Below are positions 43,058 to 52,031 of a stretch of 64,000 nucleotides of DNA, in pieces; within the stretch, counting starts at the first letter, position 1; each line of letters starts with the position of its first letter. The translations under genes and the position numbers were made by a program. The stretch comes from Chania multitudinisentens RB-25. GTDB taxonomy: Bacteria; Pseudomonadota; Gammaproteobacteria; Enterobacterales; Enterobacteriaceae. The notes under the pieces were generated by a model, which did not search any database, was not told the DNA's origin, and saw only the letters and a program-made list of their open reading frames with translations. Where the stretch lies: NCBI RefSeq assembly GCF_000520015.2, contig NZ_CP007044.2:3038001-3102000 (forward strand), written 5' to 3'.

Positions 43058-44284
43058 ATGCCGCCTGCCTTTGCTAATCAGCCGCCGCGCTGGTTAATCC
43101 CGTTATTGGGCTCATTAGTGGCTTTTGGCCCACTGTCGATTGATATGTATTTACCTGCTTTACCCGCGATGGGGCAGCAACTGCAAGCAACGCAAGGGCA
43201 GATGCAATATACGTTGGGGGCGTTTTTCGCGGGTTTTTGTATTGGCATGTTGCTGTACGGGCCGCTTAGCGATCGGCTGGGGCGACGAAAATTGCTGCTG
43301 AGTGGCATGTTGCTGTTTGTGATTGCCAGCGCATTGTGTACTCAGGCTACGCAAGTGGAACAGTTGGTGCTTCTGCGGGCTTTACAGGCATTTGGCAGTG
43401 GCGCTGCCGTCGTGATGGCACGCGCGATTGCCAGAGATGTTTATACTCCCGATCAGTTGCCCCGAGTCTTGTCATTAATGACGTTGGTCACCATGGTTGC
43501 GCCGCTGCTGGCACCCTTGTTGGGCGGGGTTTTACTGACGGTGTTTGACTGGCAGGCTATCTTCATGTTGTTGGCGGTGGTGGGCTGTATCAGTGGGTTA
43601 CTGGTGTTATGGGTATTGCCAGAGACATTAAAAACGCAGTCTAAGCAGGCAGGCAATATCCTGAAGGCGTTTCACAATTACTGCCTGTTGGTAAGAGATC
43701 GAGAGGCGATGGGCATTATCGCTACCTTGGCATTTTCCTTTGCGGGGATGTTTGCCTTTATCAGCGGCTCACCTTTTGTTTACATCAGCTATTTTCAGGT
43801 TCCAGCGCAATATTATGGGTTGCTGTTCGGTTGCAACGTGATCGGCATGATCGCTGTGCTGCTGCTTAACGTGCGGATGCTGAAAGTCTACAGCCTACCG
43901 CGGTTATTGATGATACAAAGCAGTGCTCAGGTGCTGTTTGGCCTGCTGTTATTGGTTTTCTATCAGCAAAATCTGACGATTCTGGTCATCCTGGTGGTGC
44001 TGTTCATGTCACTGGTGAATGCGATTGGCACTAACAGCCTATCGTTATTATTGCAACAGCGCGGTCAACAGGCGGGGAGCGCCAGCGCGTTGGCGATCTC
44101 ATTGCAGTTTGGCATGGGGGCTTTGGCAAGCCTGGCGGTTTCATGGTTACAGGATGATACTCCGTTTGCTATGGCACTGGTGATGGCCGTTTGCGCAGCG
44201 TTGGGTTGGCTCGGGCAACGGATGTCTGTGGTGCGTTTGCATTCGCAAGTGCAGCAGATTGGTTCTGAAAAAGACGATAAATAG
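43058..44284 (+). CDS. Bcr/CflA-family MFS drug exporter
   Basis: A protein of about 408 residues with twelve helices. The N-terminal stretch LGSLVAFGPLSIDMYLPALP and the loop LYGPLSDRLGRRKLLL (motif A) are diagnostic of the Bcr/CflA group (bicyclomycin, chloramphenicol and other drug efflux). Motif C-like Gly/Pro residues follow in helix 5 (APLLAPLLGGVLL). ATG at 43058, with AAGG upstream; a TTG at 43052 is an alternative. It stands alone. Confidence 0.92.
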   Translation: MPPAFANQPPRWLIPLLGSLVAFGPLSIDMYLPALPAMGQQLQATQGQMQYTLGAFFAGFCIGMLLYGPLSDRLGRRKLLLSGMLLFVIASALCTQATQVEQLVLLRALQAFGSGAAVVMARAIARDVYTPDQLPRVLSLMTLVTMVAPLLAPLLGGVLLTVFDWQAIFMLLAVVGCISGLLVLWVLPETLKTQSKQAGNILKAFHNYCLLVRDREAMGIIATLAFSFAGMFAFISGSPFVYISYFQVPAQYYGLLFGCNVIGMIAVLLLNVRMLKVYSLPRLLMIQSSAQVLFGLLLLVFYQQNLTILVILVVLFMSLVNAIGTNSLSLLLQQRGQQAGSASALAISLQFGMGALASLAVSWLQDDTPFAMALVMAVCAALGWLGQRMSVVRLHSQVQQIGSEKDDK

Positions 44285-44303
44285 TGTGAATTTATCTCGG
44301 TTA

Positions 44304-44347
44304 CACCATCACTTGCCGTACCAATGATGATAAGGCGAGTGATGGTG
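44304..44347. terminator. Bidirectional terminator-like hairpin
   Basis: A 14-bp stem (CACCATCACTTGCC/GGCGAGTGATGGTG, one G-U pair) with a 16-base loop between the convergent Bcr/CflA and flavin-reductase genes. Confidence 0.65.
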
Positions 44348-44354
44348 AAGTTCT

Positions 44355-45299
44355 TTAATGGGGGCTGGTAATAATGCCGCGCAGCAGCTTTTTCAGGATC
44401 TCCACTTCATCGGCAGGGAAGGCCGCCAGCACTTGTTCCTGTTGTTTGGCAGCGATATCTCTTAATACGTCGGCTTGGCGTTCACCGCTGGCCGTCAGGC
44501 GATAGCCGTTTTCAGTGCTTGATACCCATCCTTTACGAGATAACGCTTCCTGCGCTGCTTCAATTTCCCGGGCCGGCATCGCCACTTCCGCCAGTAAACC
44601 GGCCATATCAAGAGATGCATCGCTGTCCAGCACTAGCAGCATTCTGGCTTCGCTGACGCGCAGCCCCGTGGAAAGTTGCTTGGGCTGATAACTGGCTTGA
44701 TAGCTACGTAATGCTTGTGTGAGTAAATAGTAGACGTTATGACTCAAACGGTTTTGCCTGGCACTAACCAGCCTATTTTCTGGCAAATGCTCTGATACCT
44801 GGGGATAAGGCAGCACCATGGAATAGGCTCCTTGGTGATACACCAGAGGGGCACGGCCCAGATCGTCAAACGCCACCACTTTGCCAATCAGTATCCAGTG
44901 ATCACCGCCATCAATCTGTTGATATTTCTCGCACTGAAAACGAGCGGCACAATCCACCAGTAAAGGGGCGTTACCGGCACCCATGTCTACTTCAATCCCG
45001 GCGAATTTATCCTCGCTGGGGCGAGCGAAGCGATTGGACAAATCCACCTGATCGGCGGCCAGCACATTAATGGCAAAATGGTTGGCTTGTTCAAAGACCG
45101 GGTAGCTGCCGGAGCGTTTATCAATACTCCACAACACCAGCGGAGGATCTAACGATACCGAGTTAAAACTGTTGGCGGTGACACCGACCCGGGTGCCATC
45201 CTGAGTTGCAGCAGTCACTACCGTTACACCGGTGGCAAAATTACCTAACGCACGGCGAAATGCACGCGAGTCAAGGACATGGTCTGTGTGATGTGTCAT
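44355..45299 (-). CDS. Flavin reductase component with C-terminal MarR-like domain
   Basis: A 314-residue protein in two parts. Residues 1-165 are a flavin-reductase domain (RALGNFATGVTVVTA, GVTANSFNSVSLDPPLVLWS). About 185-314 are a winged-helix, MarR-like domain (LRVSEARMLLVLDSD, GWVSSTENGYRLTASGERQ). This layout and length match the C1 reductase of the Acinetobacter p-hydroxyphenylacetate hydroxylase, where the C-terminal domain gates NADH oxidation by the phenolic effector. It lies 20 bases after the monooxygenase gene in the same operon and should supply it with reduced flavin. Confidence 0.87.
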   Translation of the reverse strand: MTHHTDHVLDSRAFRRALGNFATGVTVVTAATQDGTRVGVTANSFNSVSLDPPLVLWSIDKRSGSYPVFEQANHFAINVLAADQVDLSNRFARPSEDKFAGIEVDMGAGNAPLLVDCAARFQCEKYQQIDGGDHWILIGKVVAFDDLGRAPLVYHQGAYSMVLPYPQVSEHLPENRLVSARQNRLSHNVYYLLTQALRSYQASYQPKQLSTGLRVSEARMLLVLDSDASLDMAGLLAEVAMPAREIEAAQEALSRKGWVSSTENGYRLTASGERQADVLRDIAAKQQEQVLAAFPADEVEILKKLLRGIITSPH

Positions 45300-45319
45300 T
45301 AAATAGGTTCTCCAGCTCG

Positions 45320-46492
45320 TTACACCATCGTTGGATCAGGGTCTAAACCCATCAATTCGCGCCCCAGTATCTGCGCGCAGACATCGTAATCGGTATAAGC
45401 GTGTGCCCCGGTCATATGCGAGTCGCGGAACAGGCGCTGAATTTCATTGCTTTCCATCCAACTGGTGGCTCCGGCTGCGCTGAACAAACGATCTACCGCC
45501 GCAATACACATTTTTACCGCATAGGCTTGATTGGTGCGCCAGTAAGTCAGTGTTTCGTGAGAGGGATATTGATGACGCCTGCCGTGTTCGGCATGTTCTT
45601 CCCAGGTTTTTTCTAAAAAGGCACGGGCAGCCGCCACCTGATGAGTGGATTCTGCCAAACGCATCAGCGCCGGGGTTGCGGTGCCTACGCTGGCGCCGGT
45701 ATAGGCGCGCACCCGGTTTTTGGTTTTTTCCTTAAAGGCGACCAACATGCGTTCGGCCACGCCCAGACTGATGGCGGCAAAACCGCAGGCAAAATAGGGG
45801 CGATAAGGGGTGTAGAAAATAGGGCTGTCTGGGTAGAGGTCATAACCCGCAGAGCGCCCCTGCATCATGTCTTGAGCGGCTTCAATACGGTGATTGGGAA
45901 CGAAGGCCTGGTTGATAATCAGCGTTTTGGAACCGCTGGCGCTCATCCCTACCGCATACCAATCATCACGTATTTCATAATCGCTGCGAGGGATCACGCC
46001 AAAGCTGTAGATCGGTTCACCGCTGGCGTTTTTGCGACGAAAACCGACAATTGCCCATTCAGCATGATCGCAACCGCTGCTCCAGCCCATTTCGCCACTC
46101 AGATAAACCCCTCCTTCGGCTTCCTCAATCCGGCCAAAAGGGGCGATGCTGCTGCTGGCGGTGGCGTCTGGGTTTTCACCCCAGATCTCTTGTTGCAACT
46201 TTGCGGAAAACATTGCCAGTTGGTGGCTGTGGGTACACAGCAAGCTGAAAGCCCAGGCCGTTCCGCCGCAGGCACCGGCCAGTGCGGCAACGCAGTCGGT
46301 GAATTCAGGTAAGGATATTTCCAGGCCGCCGAACTTTTTCGGTTGGAAAGCACGGTGCATACCTATCCCTTTTAATAACCGGATATTTTCATCCGGTACT
46401 TTTCGATCTTTTTCTGCCTCAGCGGCATTCGCAGCAATCAGTGGCAGAATTGGCAGTAACTTTTCCAGCATCGGGTTAAGGGTTTTCATCAT
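45320..46492 (-). CDS. Flavin-dependent monooxygenase, group D (acyl-CoA dehydrogenase fold)
   Basis: A 390-residue oxygenase with the acyl-CoA-dehydrogenase fold used by two-component aromatic hydroxylases such as HPAH-C2 and HsaA. Visible are FQPKKFGGLEISLPEFTDCV, GGTAWAFSLLCTHSHQLAMF, GMSASGSKTLIINQAFVPNH and the C-terminal QRLFRDSHMTGAHAYTDYD, all family hallmarks. It uses reduced flavin from the next gene to hydroxylate a phenolic substrate. The exact phenol is not certain; p-hydroxyphenylacetate is a reasonable guess. AGGAAG precedes the ATG pair at 46492/46489. No ring-cleavage genes are nearby. Confidence 0.87.
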   Translation of the reverse strand: MMKTLNPMLEKLLPILPLIAANAAEAEKDRKVPDENIRLLKGIGMHRAFQPKKFGGLEISLPEFTDCVAALAGACGGTAWAFSLLCTHSHQLAMFSAKLQQEIWGENPDATASSSIAPFGRIEEAEGGVYLSGEMGWSSGCDHAEWAIVGFRRKNASGEPIYSFGVIPRSDYEIRDDWYAVGMSASGSKTLIINQAFVPNHRIEAAQDMMQGRSAGYDLYPDSPIFYTPYRPYFACGFAAISLGVAERMLVAFKEKTKNRVRAYTGASVGTATPALMRLAESTHQVAAARAFLEKTWEEHAEHGRRHQYPSHETLTYWRTNQAYAVKMCIAAVDRLFSAAGATSWMESNEIQRLFRDSHMTGAHAYTDYDVCAQILGRELMGLDPDPTMV

Positions 46493-46860
46493 CGAGCTTC
46501 CTCAGTAATGGTAAATATACGGCAATTCATCCTTTATCAACCGCCCTTCAAAGCGCTCAGGAAGCGGAGTCAGGTGTTAAGCCACCATGTAGTGAATGTT
46601 CGACGAGTATGGGGGACGGGTATTTTAATGGAATGTAACATTCAGGTAAAAAATTGTACTTTTCATGTTAAATATCGAAAGCGTGATCTCCCCACGCTCT
46701 AGGAGGCATCACGTTGTTTGCCGTAGCTGAAGTGGCAGAGCCCCCGTTGGGGCCCTTGTTTTTATTGTAAATATTGTAAAGCGTTAACCTGCTGGATTTG
46801 AGTTGCAACGGCGATATGAGGTTAACCACTGATAAATAGGTGCAGTAATGGTATTGGGTA
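46493..46860. other. Intergenic region, promoter of the monooxygenase operon
   Basis: Should contain the monooxygenase promoter, reading left, and the 3' end of the phosphatase transcript. At 46737-46762 a stem-loop with GCCCCCGTTGGGGC followed by a T-rich run could be a plus-strand terminator, but no plus-strand gene precedes it. Confidence 0.4.
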
Positions 46861-47577
46861 CTATTGTTTTTTGAGTGTTTTCATCTCTTGTTTGGCTTTC
46901 GCCAACTGTGACACAAAATCGGGGTTGGTATGCAAGGTTGCAACAACCGAACTGGCTACCACGCGGGCAGCATCTACATCGCTTTGCCAATGATAACCAC
47001 AAATAACACGGCTCTGCCCGAGCTCATAGCCGCGTTTAAGGATCTCATTCTGGCGGGCTGGATTAATTTCAGCCAGGATCAGGGCTACAGACCAACCTAT
47101 GGCAGTGTGTCCAGACGGATAAGAACCATTTGTTGAGAGCATTTTTTCATCTTCCGGTCGGCAAGTCGGTTCATTAAAAAATGCAAATGGCCGTATACGA
47201 TTATAATGTTTCTTGGCTGAACGGGTTGCATATTCCCCGGCATCTTCTTTCATTGTGGTAATTAAGGTAAATATTTGTGGTGTTTTTTCCTTGGTTATCT
47301 GGCTACCAAAAGCTTCGGCAAAGTTATTCAATAAGCTGTCTTTGGTCACATCTGCATCGGCATGAGCCTGCTTTCCTCGTTCCGTATTACGCAGAGACTT
47401 TCCTTCATCGTACCAGGCTTTATCTCGTAAAAAATCAATGCTGGTGTAAGAAGGTGGAGGGGGAAGCAATTTTAAACTGTCTGGCGTCTGTTCATACGTC
47501 AGATAGTGGTCATTCGCAGCCTGAACACCGACAGAAAGCGACAGCAGCATAAGGGTAGAGATTATTGCTTTTTTCAT
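46861..47577 (-). CDS. phoN: Class A non-specific acid phosphatase (PhoN/PhoC type)
   Basis: A protein of about 238 residues with a signal peptide (MKKAIISTLMLLSLSVGVQA). It carries the full class A signature: Lys122-x6-Arg129-Pro130, PSGH at 154-157 and Ser189-Arg190 with His196 and Asp200 (SRVICGYHWQSDVD). Such enzymes release phosphate from nucleotides and sugar phosphates in the periplasm. The start at 47577 has GAGG about 9 bases upstream; an in-frame ATG at 47592 is possible. The leader carries a very large hairpin followed by seven U. Confidence 0.93.
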   Translation of the reverse strand: MKKAIISTLMLLSLSVGVQAANDHYLTYEQTPDSLKLLPPPPSYTSIDFLRDKAWYDEGKSLRNTERGKQAHADADVTKDSLLNNFAEAFGSQITKEKTPQIFTLITTMKEDAGEYATRSAKKHYNRIRPFAFFNEPTCRPEDEKMLSTNGSYPSGHTAIGWSVALILAEINPARQNEILKRGYELGQSRVICGYHWQSDVDAARVVASSVVATLHTNPDFVSQLAKAKQEMKTLKKQ

Positions 47578-47633
47578 TACTAACGTCCTCATCATCTTTC
47601 CTTCCATAAAATAGAGACTGCATTGAAAGCAAA

Positions 47634-47693
47634 AAAACCTAAGTTTCTATTTATTAGCCTGCTGAAAAGCTAATAAATGGAAACTTAGGTTTT
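47634..47693 (-). promoter_or_regulatory. 25-bp hairpin with U tract in the phosphatase leader (attenuator-like)
   Basis: Arms at 47634-47658 and 47669-47693 pair over 25 bases with a single G-U pair and a 10-base loop. Read on the minus strand the stem ends in AGG followed by seven T, as in an intrinsic terminator, 57 bases upstream of the phosphatase start codon. No gene lies upstream that it could terminate, so it may be a leader attenuator or a small inserted palindrome. Confidence 0.5.
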
Positions 47694-47797
47694 GCCTGGT
47701 AATCAGTTACAACCCTAAGATGAAAATGCAAATCTAAAAAAAATCCTAACACTGATAGCTTGATATGAAAAGTGACTGAAATTTGTTTTTATTGAAA

Positions 47798-47813
47798 TGT
47801 GATGCAGATAACA
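47798..47813. promoter_or_regulatory. CRP-like site between phoN and yjiH
   Basis: TGTGATGCAGATAACA fits TGTGA-N6-TCACA with one mismatch. It lies in the AT-rich spacer between divergent phoN and yjiH and could serve either. Confidence 0.4.
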
Positions 47814-48209
47814 CATTAAAAAGCATTTTTATTTTAATGCATTAAATATCATGTGGTTACAATTTATTTCTCCCACGTTATAGGCTTGATTTTTGGCGAC
47901 AACTGAGGAGGTATCATGATTGTTATCGATAATAAGGAATACTAATAGTAAATAATAAAATATGTTTGCTACTATTTTTATGCAATTTTGTTAATTTTTA
48001 ATACAATATTAATCACGCTAACCATTGCTCATAATATTCAACGCCATTACTTTCATCATTTTTATCTTCAGAAAACTCACCCTTTATCACATTTATGAGA
48101 ATCCATTTTAATCAGTTACTAGGATAATGACTTTAATCATTTTTTGTATCGCAGCTTGTCATTATAAACGCAGCTATTTGATGCTTTATTATCGTAAGGA
48201 GAAAGTTGT

Positions 48210-48890
48210 ATGCAAGAAGATAAGGTTGGGCCTGGAGCTTATTTGGCGCTTGTTTTCGCCGCCGTTTTCTTTTCCGGGTTATTAGGGGGGAATGAATGGT
48301 ACGGCGTATTTGATTTCACGACCCTCAACGGCACCTTTGGTAAGGTTGTCAGTAAAGTCAGTCTGGACGGGGAGACCCTGACTACCGCAACCAGCGCTTT
48401 TCGTGGTACGGGCGGCAACGGTGCAATGGACGGTTTCCTTTTTGCCTTAGGTCTTATACCCGCCGTTATGTTTGCCCTTGGGATGATTAATGTTCTTGAA
48501 CATTACGGTGCACTTCGCGCTGCACGCCGCTTATTGACTCCACTGCTACGCCCATTATTGGGTATTCCTGGCACTACCGGCCTGGCAATGATTGGTAGTT
48601 TGCAAAGCACCGATGTCGGTGCATCTTTGACGCGCAGCCTGTCGGATGACGGCCAGCTAACGGAAAATGAAAAAGATGTCTTTGCCATGTTTCAGTTTTC
48701 GGCGGGGGCGATGATTACCAACTTTTTCTCTTCGGGAGCCATCTTATTTACCCTGGTCGCTATAGATGGCAGCACAGCTGTTCCAACATCAATCGGTGCG
48801 TGCATCGGGGTCATGTTTATCATGAAAATAGTTGGTGCGAACCTGATGCGTTTGGTTCTTGCCATCACCAATAAAAAAGTCAGCCGCTAA
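48210..48890 (+). CDS. yjiH: YjiH-like nucleoside-recognition/gate-domain membrane protein
   Basis: A 226-residue inner-membrane protein with about five helices and the nucleoside-recognition (Gate) domain: LFALGLIPAVMFALGMINVLE, TGLAMIGSLQSTDVGASLTR, FQFSAGAMITNFFSSGAI. The length matches E. coli YjiH (227). In E. coli yjiH and yjiG flank the isoaspartyl dipeptidase gene iadA; here the peptidase partner is an M20 enzyme. GGAGAAAG precedes the ATG. The pair likely forms a transporter for the peptide or conjugate that the peptidase cleaves. Confidence 0.85.
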   Translation: MQEDKVGPGAYLALVFAAVFFSGLLGGNEWYGVFDFTTLNGTFGKVVSKVSLDGETLTTATSAFRGTGGNGAMDGFLFALGLIPAVMFALGMINVLEHYGALRAARRLLTPLLRPLLGIPGTTGLAMIGSLQSTDVGASLTRSLSDDGQLTENEKDVFAMFQFSAGAMITNFFSSGAILFTLVAIDGSTAVPTSIGACIGVMFIMKIVGANLMRLVLAITNKKVSR

Positions 48891-48907
48891 GCAGGCAAGG
48901 GAGAAAC

Positions 48908-49375
48908 ATGATGAGCACACCACAATCGAATCCTGTTATTACTGATATTTTTGTCGTTGGTGCCCGCAAGGGCTGGAATATTGCCACCAGTAGCACCCTG
49001 CCTAACGTTGTGATGGCATTTATCATTATCAAAGCGTTGGAAATAACGGGGGCACTAAAAGGGCTTGGAATTCTGTTTTCGCCGCTTATGGGGTTGTTTG
49101 GCCTGCCTGGAGAGGCTGCTGCGGTGCTTATTGGCGGCTGGATGTCAATGGGCGGTGGGATCGGCGTAGCCATTGGTCTGTTCGACAAAGGCATCATTAC
49201 CGGTGAACACCTCGCTATTCTCGCGCCAGCCATTTATCTGATGGGCTCGCAGGTGCAATATCTTGGTCGCATTCTTGGGGTGATTGGCACAAATGCAAAA
49301 CGTATCCCTTTGATGATCGTGATCTCTATTATCAACGCATTTCTGGCCATGCTGTTGATGCGTATTATTATTTAG
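48908..49375 (+). CDS. yjiG: YjiG-like inner-membrane protein (SpmB-like gate domain)
   Basis: A 155-residue membrane protein of the YjiG/SpmB type (153 in E. coli), with motifs DIFVVGARKGWNIATSSTLP and PAIYLMGSQVQYLGRILGVI. It begins 17 bases after yjiH and ends 13 bases before the peptidase gene. Together YjiH and YjiG resemble the two halves of a gate-type transporter. The substrate is not known. Confidence 0.85.
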   Translation: MMSTPQSNPVITDIFVVGARKGWNIATSSTLPNVVMAFIIIKALEITGALKGLGILFSPLMGLFGLPGEAAAVLIGGWMSMGGGIGVAIGLFDKGIITGEHLAILAPAIYLMGSQVQYLGRILGVIGTNAKRIPLMIVISIINAFLAMLLMRIII

Positions 49376-49388
49376 AACAGGATGATTT

Positions 49389-50501
49389 ATGAATATTGAA
49401 CAGTACATACAGGAATTAGAGACGCTGGTAAATGTGGATTGCGGTACGCAAACGGTCAGCGGTGTAGCTAAAGTCGCCGGTATCATGACATTGTTATGGC
49501 AAAAAGAGGGTTGGCATACTGCGAATGTTGATCTCGGCCCACAGGTCGGCCCAGGCGTGTTGGTGACCAACAAACCGCAGGCAAAACGCTTTGATGTGCT
49601 TTTGGTCGGCCATTTGGATACGGTCTTTCCTGAAGGTACGGTTGCCGAACGCCCAATGAGCCGTGATGAAACACGTTTATATGGCCCAGGCGTGTCGGAC
49701 ATGAAAAGCGGATTATTGAACATGTTATGGGCAATCCGCAGGCTGGATGACGCAGATAAACAACGCTTGTCTATTGCTATCGCTATGAACCCTGACGAAG
49801 AAACGGGTTCGGTCAGATCGCACGAATGGATAGGCGAACTGGCCAAGCGTTCCCAAGTGGTACTGGTCTGTGAAGCTGCACGTGCTGACGGTTCATTGGT
49901 AAAAGCGCGGAAGGGTATGGCTGGATATCAGCTCACCTTTAATGGGGTAGCGGCACACGCAGGCAATGATCCAGAAAAAGGACGTTCCGCAATTACTGCG
50001 CTTGCCAACAGCGTTCTGGCCATTAATGCTCTGGGCGATACTCAACAGGGAACGACGCTGAACGTGGGGGTGATTCACGGCGGCAGCGCTGGCAACGTAG
50101 TGGCGGATAAGGCAATAGCCGAAATAGATCTCCGTTTCTGGGAAAATGAAGAATATGACCGGGTTCATCACCAGCTCGAAACGCTGTGCGCCAGAGGATT
50201 TCTGGCTGGGGTAACGACAACGCTCAGGCAAACCACCCATAAACCGGCAATGGCGGGTAATGAGGATACTGAAGCGTTGCTCAGGCTGGTGGAAAAAGCG
50301 GGTTTCGCGGAGGGTATCCTGGTGACTTGGCAGGCTGTAGGCGGAGGGAGTGACGCTAACCATACGGCAGCGTTGGGCATCCCTACGCTAGATGGTTTTG
50401 GGCCTATAGGTGCGGGTTTTCACAGCGCGGCAGAATACCTTGAGATAGGCTCGATTGAACCACGTATTCGATTACTGTGCCGAGTACTTTCCATGCTGTA
50501 A
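49389..50501 (+). CDS. M20-family metallopeptidase (glutamate carboxypeptidase-like)
   Basis: A 370-residue cytoplasmic zinc peptidase. Metal and catalytic motifs are in place: VGHLDTVFPEGT (metal His and catalytic Asp), YGPGVSDMKSG (bridging Asp), NPDEETGS (catalytic Glu then metal Glu) and the final GAGFHSAAEYL (metal His). The dimerisation domain (GVAAHAGNDPEKGRSAI) lies between. It resembles carboxypeptidase G2-type enzymes that remove C-terminal Glu or cleave small conjugates. It is the third gene of the yjiHG operon, so its substrate is probably what YjiHG imports. Confidence 0.9.
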   Translation: MNIEQYIQELETLVNVDCGTQTVSGVAKVAGIMTLLWQKEGWHTANVDLGPQVGPGVLVTNKPQAKRFDVLLVGHLDTVFPEGTVAERPMSRDETRLYGPGVSDMKSGLLNMLWAIRRLDDADKQRLSIAIAMNPDEETGSVRSHEWIGELAKRSQVVLVCEAARADGSLVKARKGMAGYQLTFNGVAAHAGNDPEKGRSAITALANSVLAINALGDTQQGTTLNVGVIHGGSAGNVVADKAIAEIDLRFWENEEYDRVHHQLETLCARGFLAGVTTTLRQTTHKPAMAGNEDTEALLRLVEKAGFAEGILVTWQAVGGGSDANHTAALGIPTLDGFGPIGAGFHSAAEYLEIGSIEPRIRLLCRVLSML

Positions 50502-50957
50502 AAATGAGGCGTTTATACCCGTGCCTCCAGATAGATATCATCATTGAACAGGGTTCTGGAGGGCGGGTAAGATCACGGAAACGCACTGGCGAAACGTTAT
50601 AAGTACAAACTGAAGTCATGATTTTTCCTGCTGTGCTGGGGGGAATCAGCAAAGCCGTATAACCTGGCGGCGGGATGAGCCTGTTTCAGCAGGAGAGAAG
50701 GCCAGGGTATATCCCGGCATTCTGAAGCAGATATTGCCATAGCAACAAGATTTTGGTTTTGCGTTATTGCAGCAAAAGTGGGGGAAGATCTTAGGCCATG
50801 CTGGTCGCAATGAATTTTTAACGAACTGCTGATAGCCGCGTGGGCAAGATCCGTTTATGCTCGCGGGTGGGTTGTTGTTACGCCCTGTCCTGCAAAGAGA
50901 ACCCATACTTAAGCAGAGAGTTGAATATTTTATCCTACCTAGGGTAAGCGAGTAATA
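50502..50957. other. Intergenic region, no gene seen
   Basis: A 456-base stretch with no supported coding frame. It should contain the promoter of the AI-2E-type permease gene. A minus-strand frame at 50404-50652 overlaps the peptidase gene and has no ribosome site. Confidence 0.45.
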
Positions 50958-51968
50958 ATGCAAATAATGAATTTAAAACAGGCCAAGATCGTCAGTTTCA
51001 TCTTTGTGATGGGGGGGATACTGCTGCTGCTGCCGTTGCAGCTTCTTACCTGCTTTATGGCTGGTTTTCTGGTCTATGAGATTGTGAATATCCTCACGCC
51101 GCATTTTCAGAAGGTGATTGGCGGTAAACGAGCGCGCTGGTTAGTTGTGGTGGTGATCAGCACCCTGGTGGTGAGCCTGCTGACCGCGATAGTTGGCACC
51201 ATCGTCGGCTATCTGATGCAAGATATGAAAAATATTTCCAGCATCAATACCCGTATTGCATTCATCTTGCAGGATGTCCAGCAGGAAGTAGCGAAATACA
51301 TGCCAGGCTACCTGCCGTTGAGCGTAGAAGAACTAAAAAACGAGATCTTGTTCCGCCTACAGCAGCATATTGCGCTGTTGCAGACTATGGGTAAAAGTAT
51401 CCTGCATGGTTTGGTAACCATGCTGATAGGTATGGTGCTTGGGGCAATTGTCTCTCTGCACAACATTGATAACACTGAGGATCGGCCGCTGCTGAAGGGT
51501 GAGCTGATGAAAAGGATCTCGCTGCTGTCGCAGGCGTTTCGTAATATCGTCTTTGCTCAGGTTAAAATATCAGCGATTAATACCTTCTTCTCCGGCATTT
51601 TTATCCTGGGCGTGCTGCCGCTGTGCGGGATCCATATCCCACTGGCAAAAACGCTGGTGGTATTTACTTTCATCTTTGGCCTGCTGCCGGTGATTGGCAA
51701 CCTGATCTCCAATACCATTGTTTTTATCTCTGGCTTGTCGGTATCACTAGGCGTTGCATTGATTGCGCTGTTCTACCTGATTGTGATCCATAAGTTCGAG
51801 TATTTCCTCAATGCGCGTATTGTCGGCACTAAAATCAACGCCAATTCCTGGGAGATCCTGCTGGCGATGCTGGTATTTGAAGCAGCATTCGGGCTGGCAG
51901 GCGTGGTTGCTGCCCCGATCTACTACGCCTACCTGAAAAGTGAACTTAGAGAAGCGGAACTGATATGA
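50958..51968 (+). CDS. AI-2E (PerM/TqsA)-family transporter
   Basis: A 336-residue inner-membrane protein with about seven to eight helices and the family layout: two N-terminal helices, a cytoplasmic or periplasmic domain (about 95-150), then a helix cluster with VFTFIFGLLPVIGNLISNTI and the end KINANSWEILLAMLVFEAAF. Members export or import small molecules (TqsA exports AI-2; others are Na+/H+ antiporters). The ATG at 50967 is an alternative. It is followed 63 bases on by a cytosolic TIM-barrel-like gene, probably in the same operon. Confidence 0.88.
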   Translation: MQIMNLKQAKIVSFIFVMGGILLLLPLQLLTCFMAGFLVYEIVNILTPHFQKVIGGKRARWLVVVVISTLVVSLLTAIVGTIVGYLMQDMKNISSINTRIAFILQDVQQEVAKYMPGYLPLSVEELKNEILFRLQQHIALLQTMGKSILHGLVTMLIGMVLGAIVSLHNIDNTEDRPLLKGELMKRISLLSQAFRNIVFAQVKISAINTFFSGIFILGVLPLCGIHIPLAKTLVVFTFIFGLLPVIGNLISNTIVFISGLSVSLGVALIALFYLIVIHKFEYFLNARIVGTKINANSWEILLAMLVFEAAFGLAGVVAAPIYYAYLKSELREAELI

Positions 51969-52031
51969 GTGCTGCCTGGTTGCCACGCATTCAAACGCGG
52001 CAGCGGCGTTATTGGACTAAGGAGATTTAGC

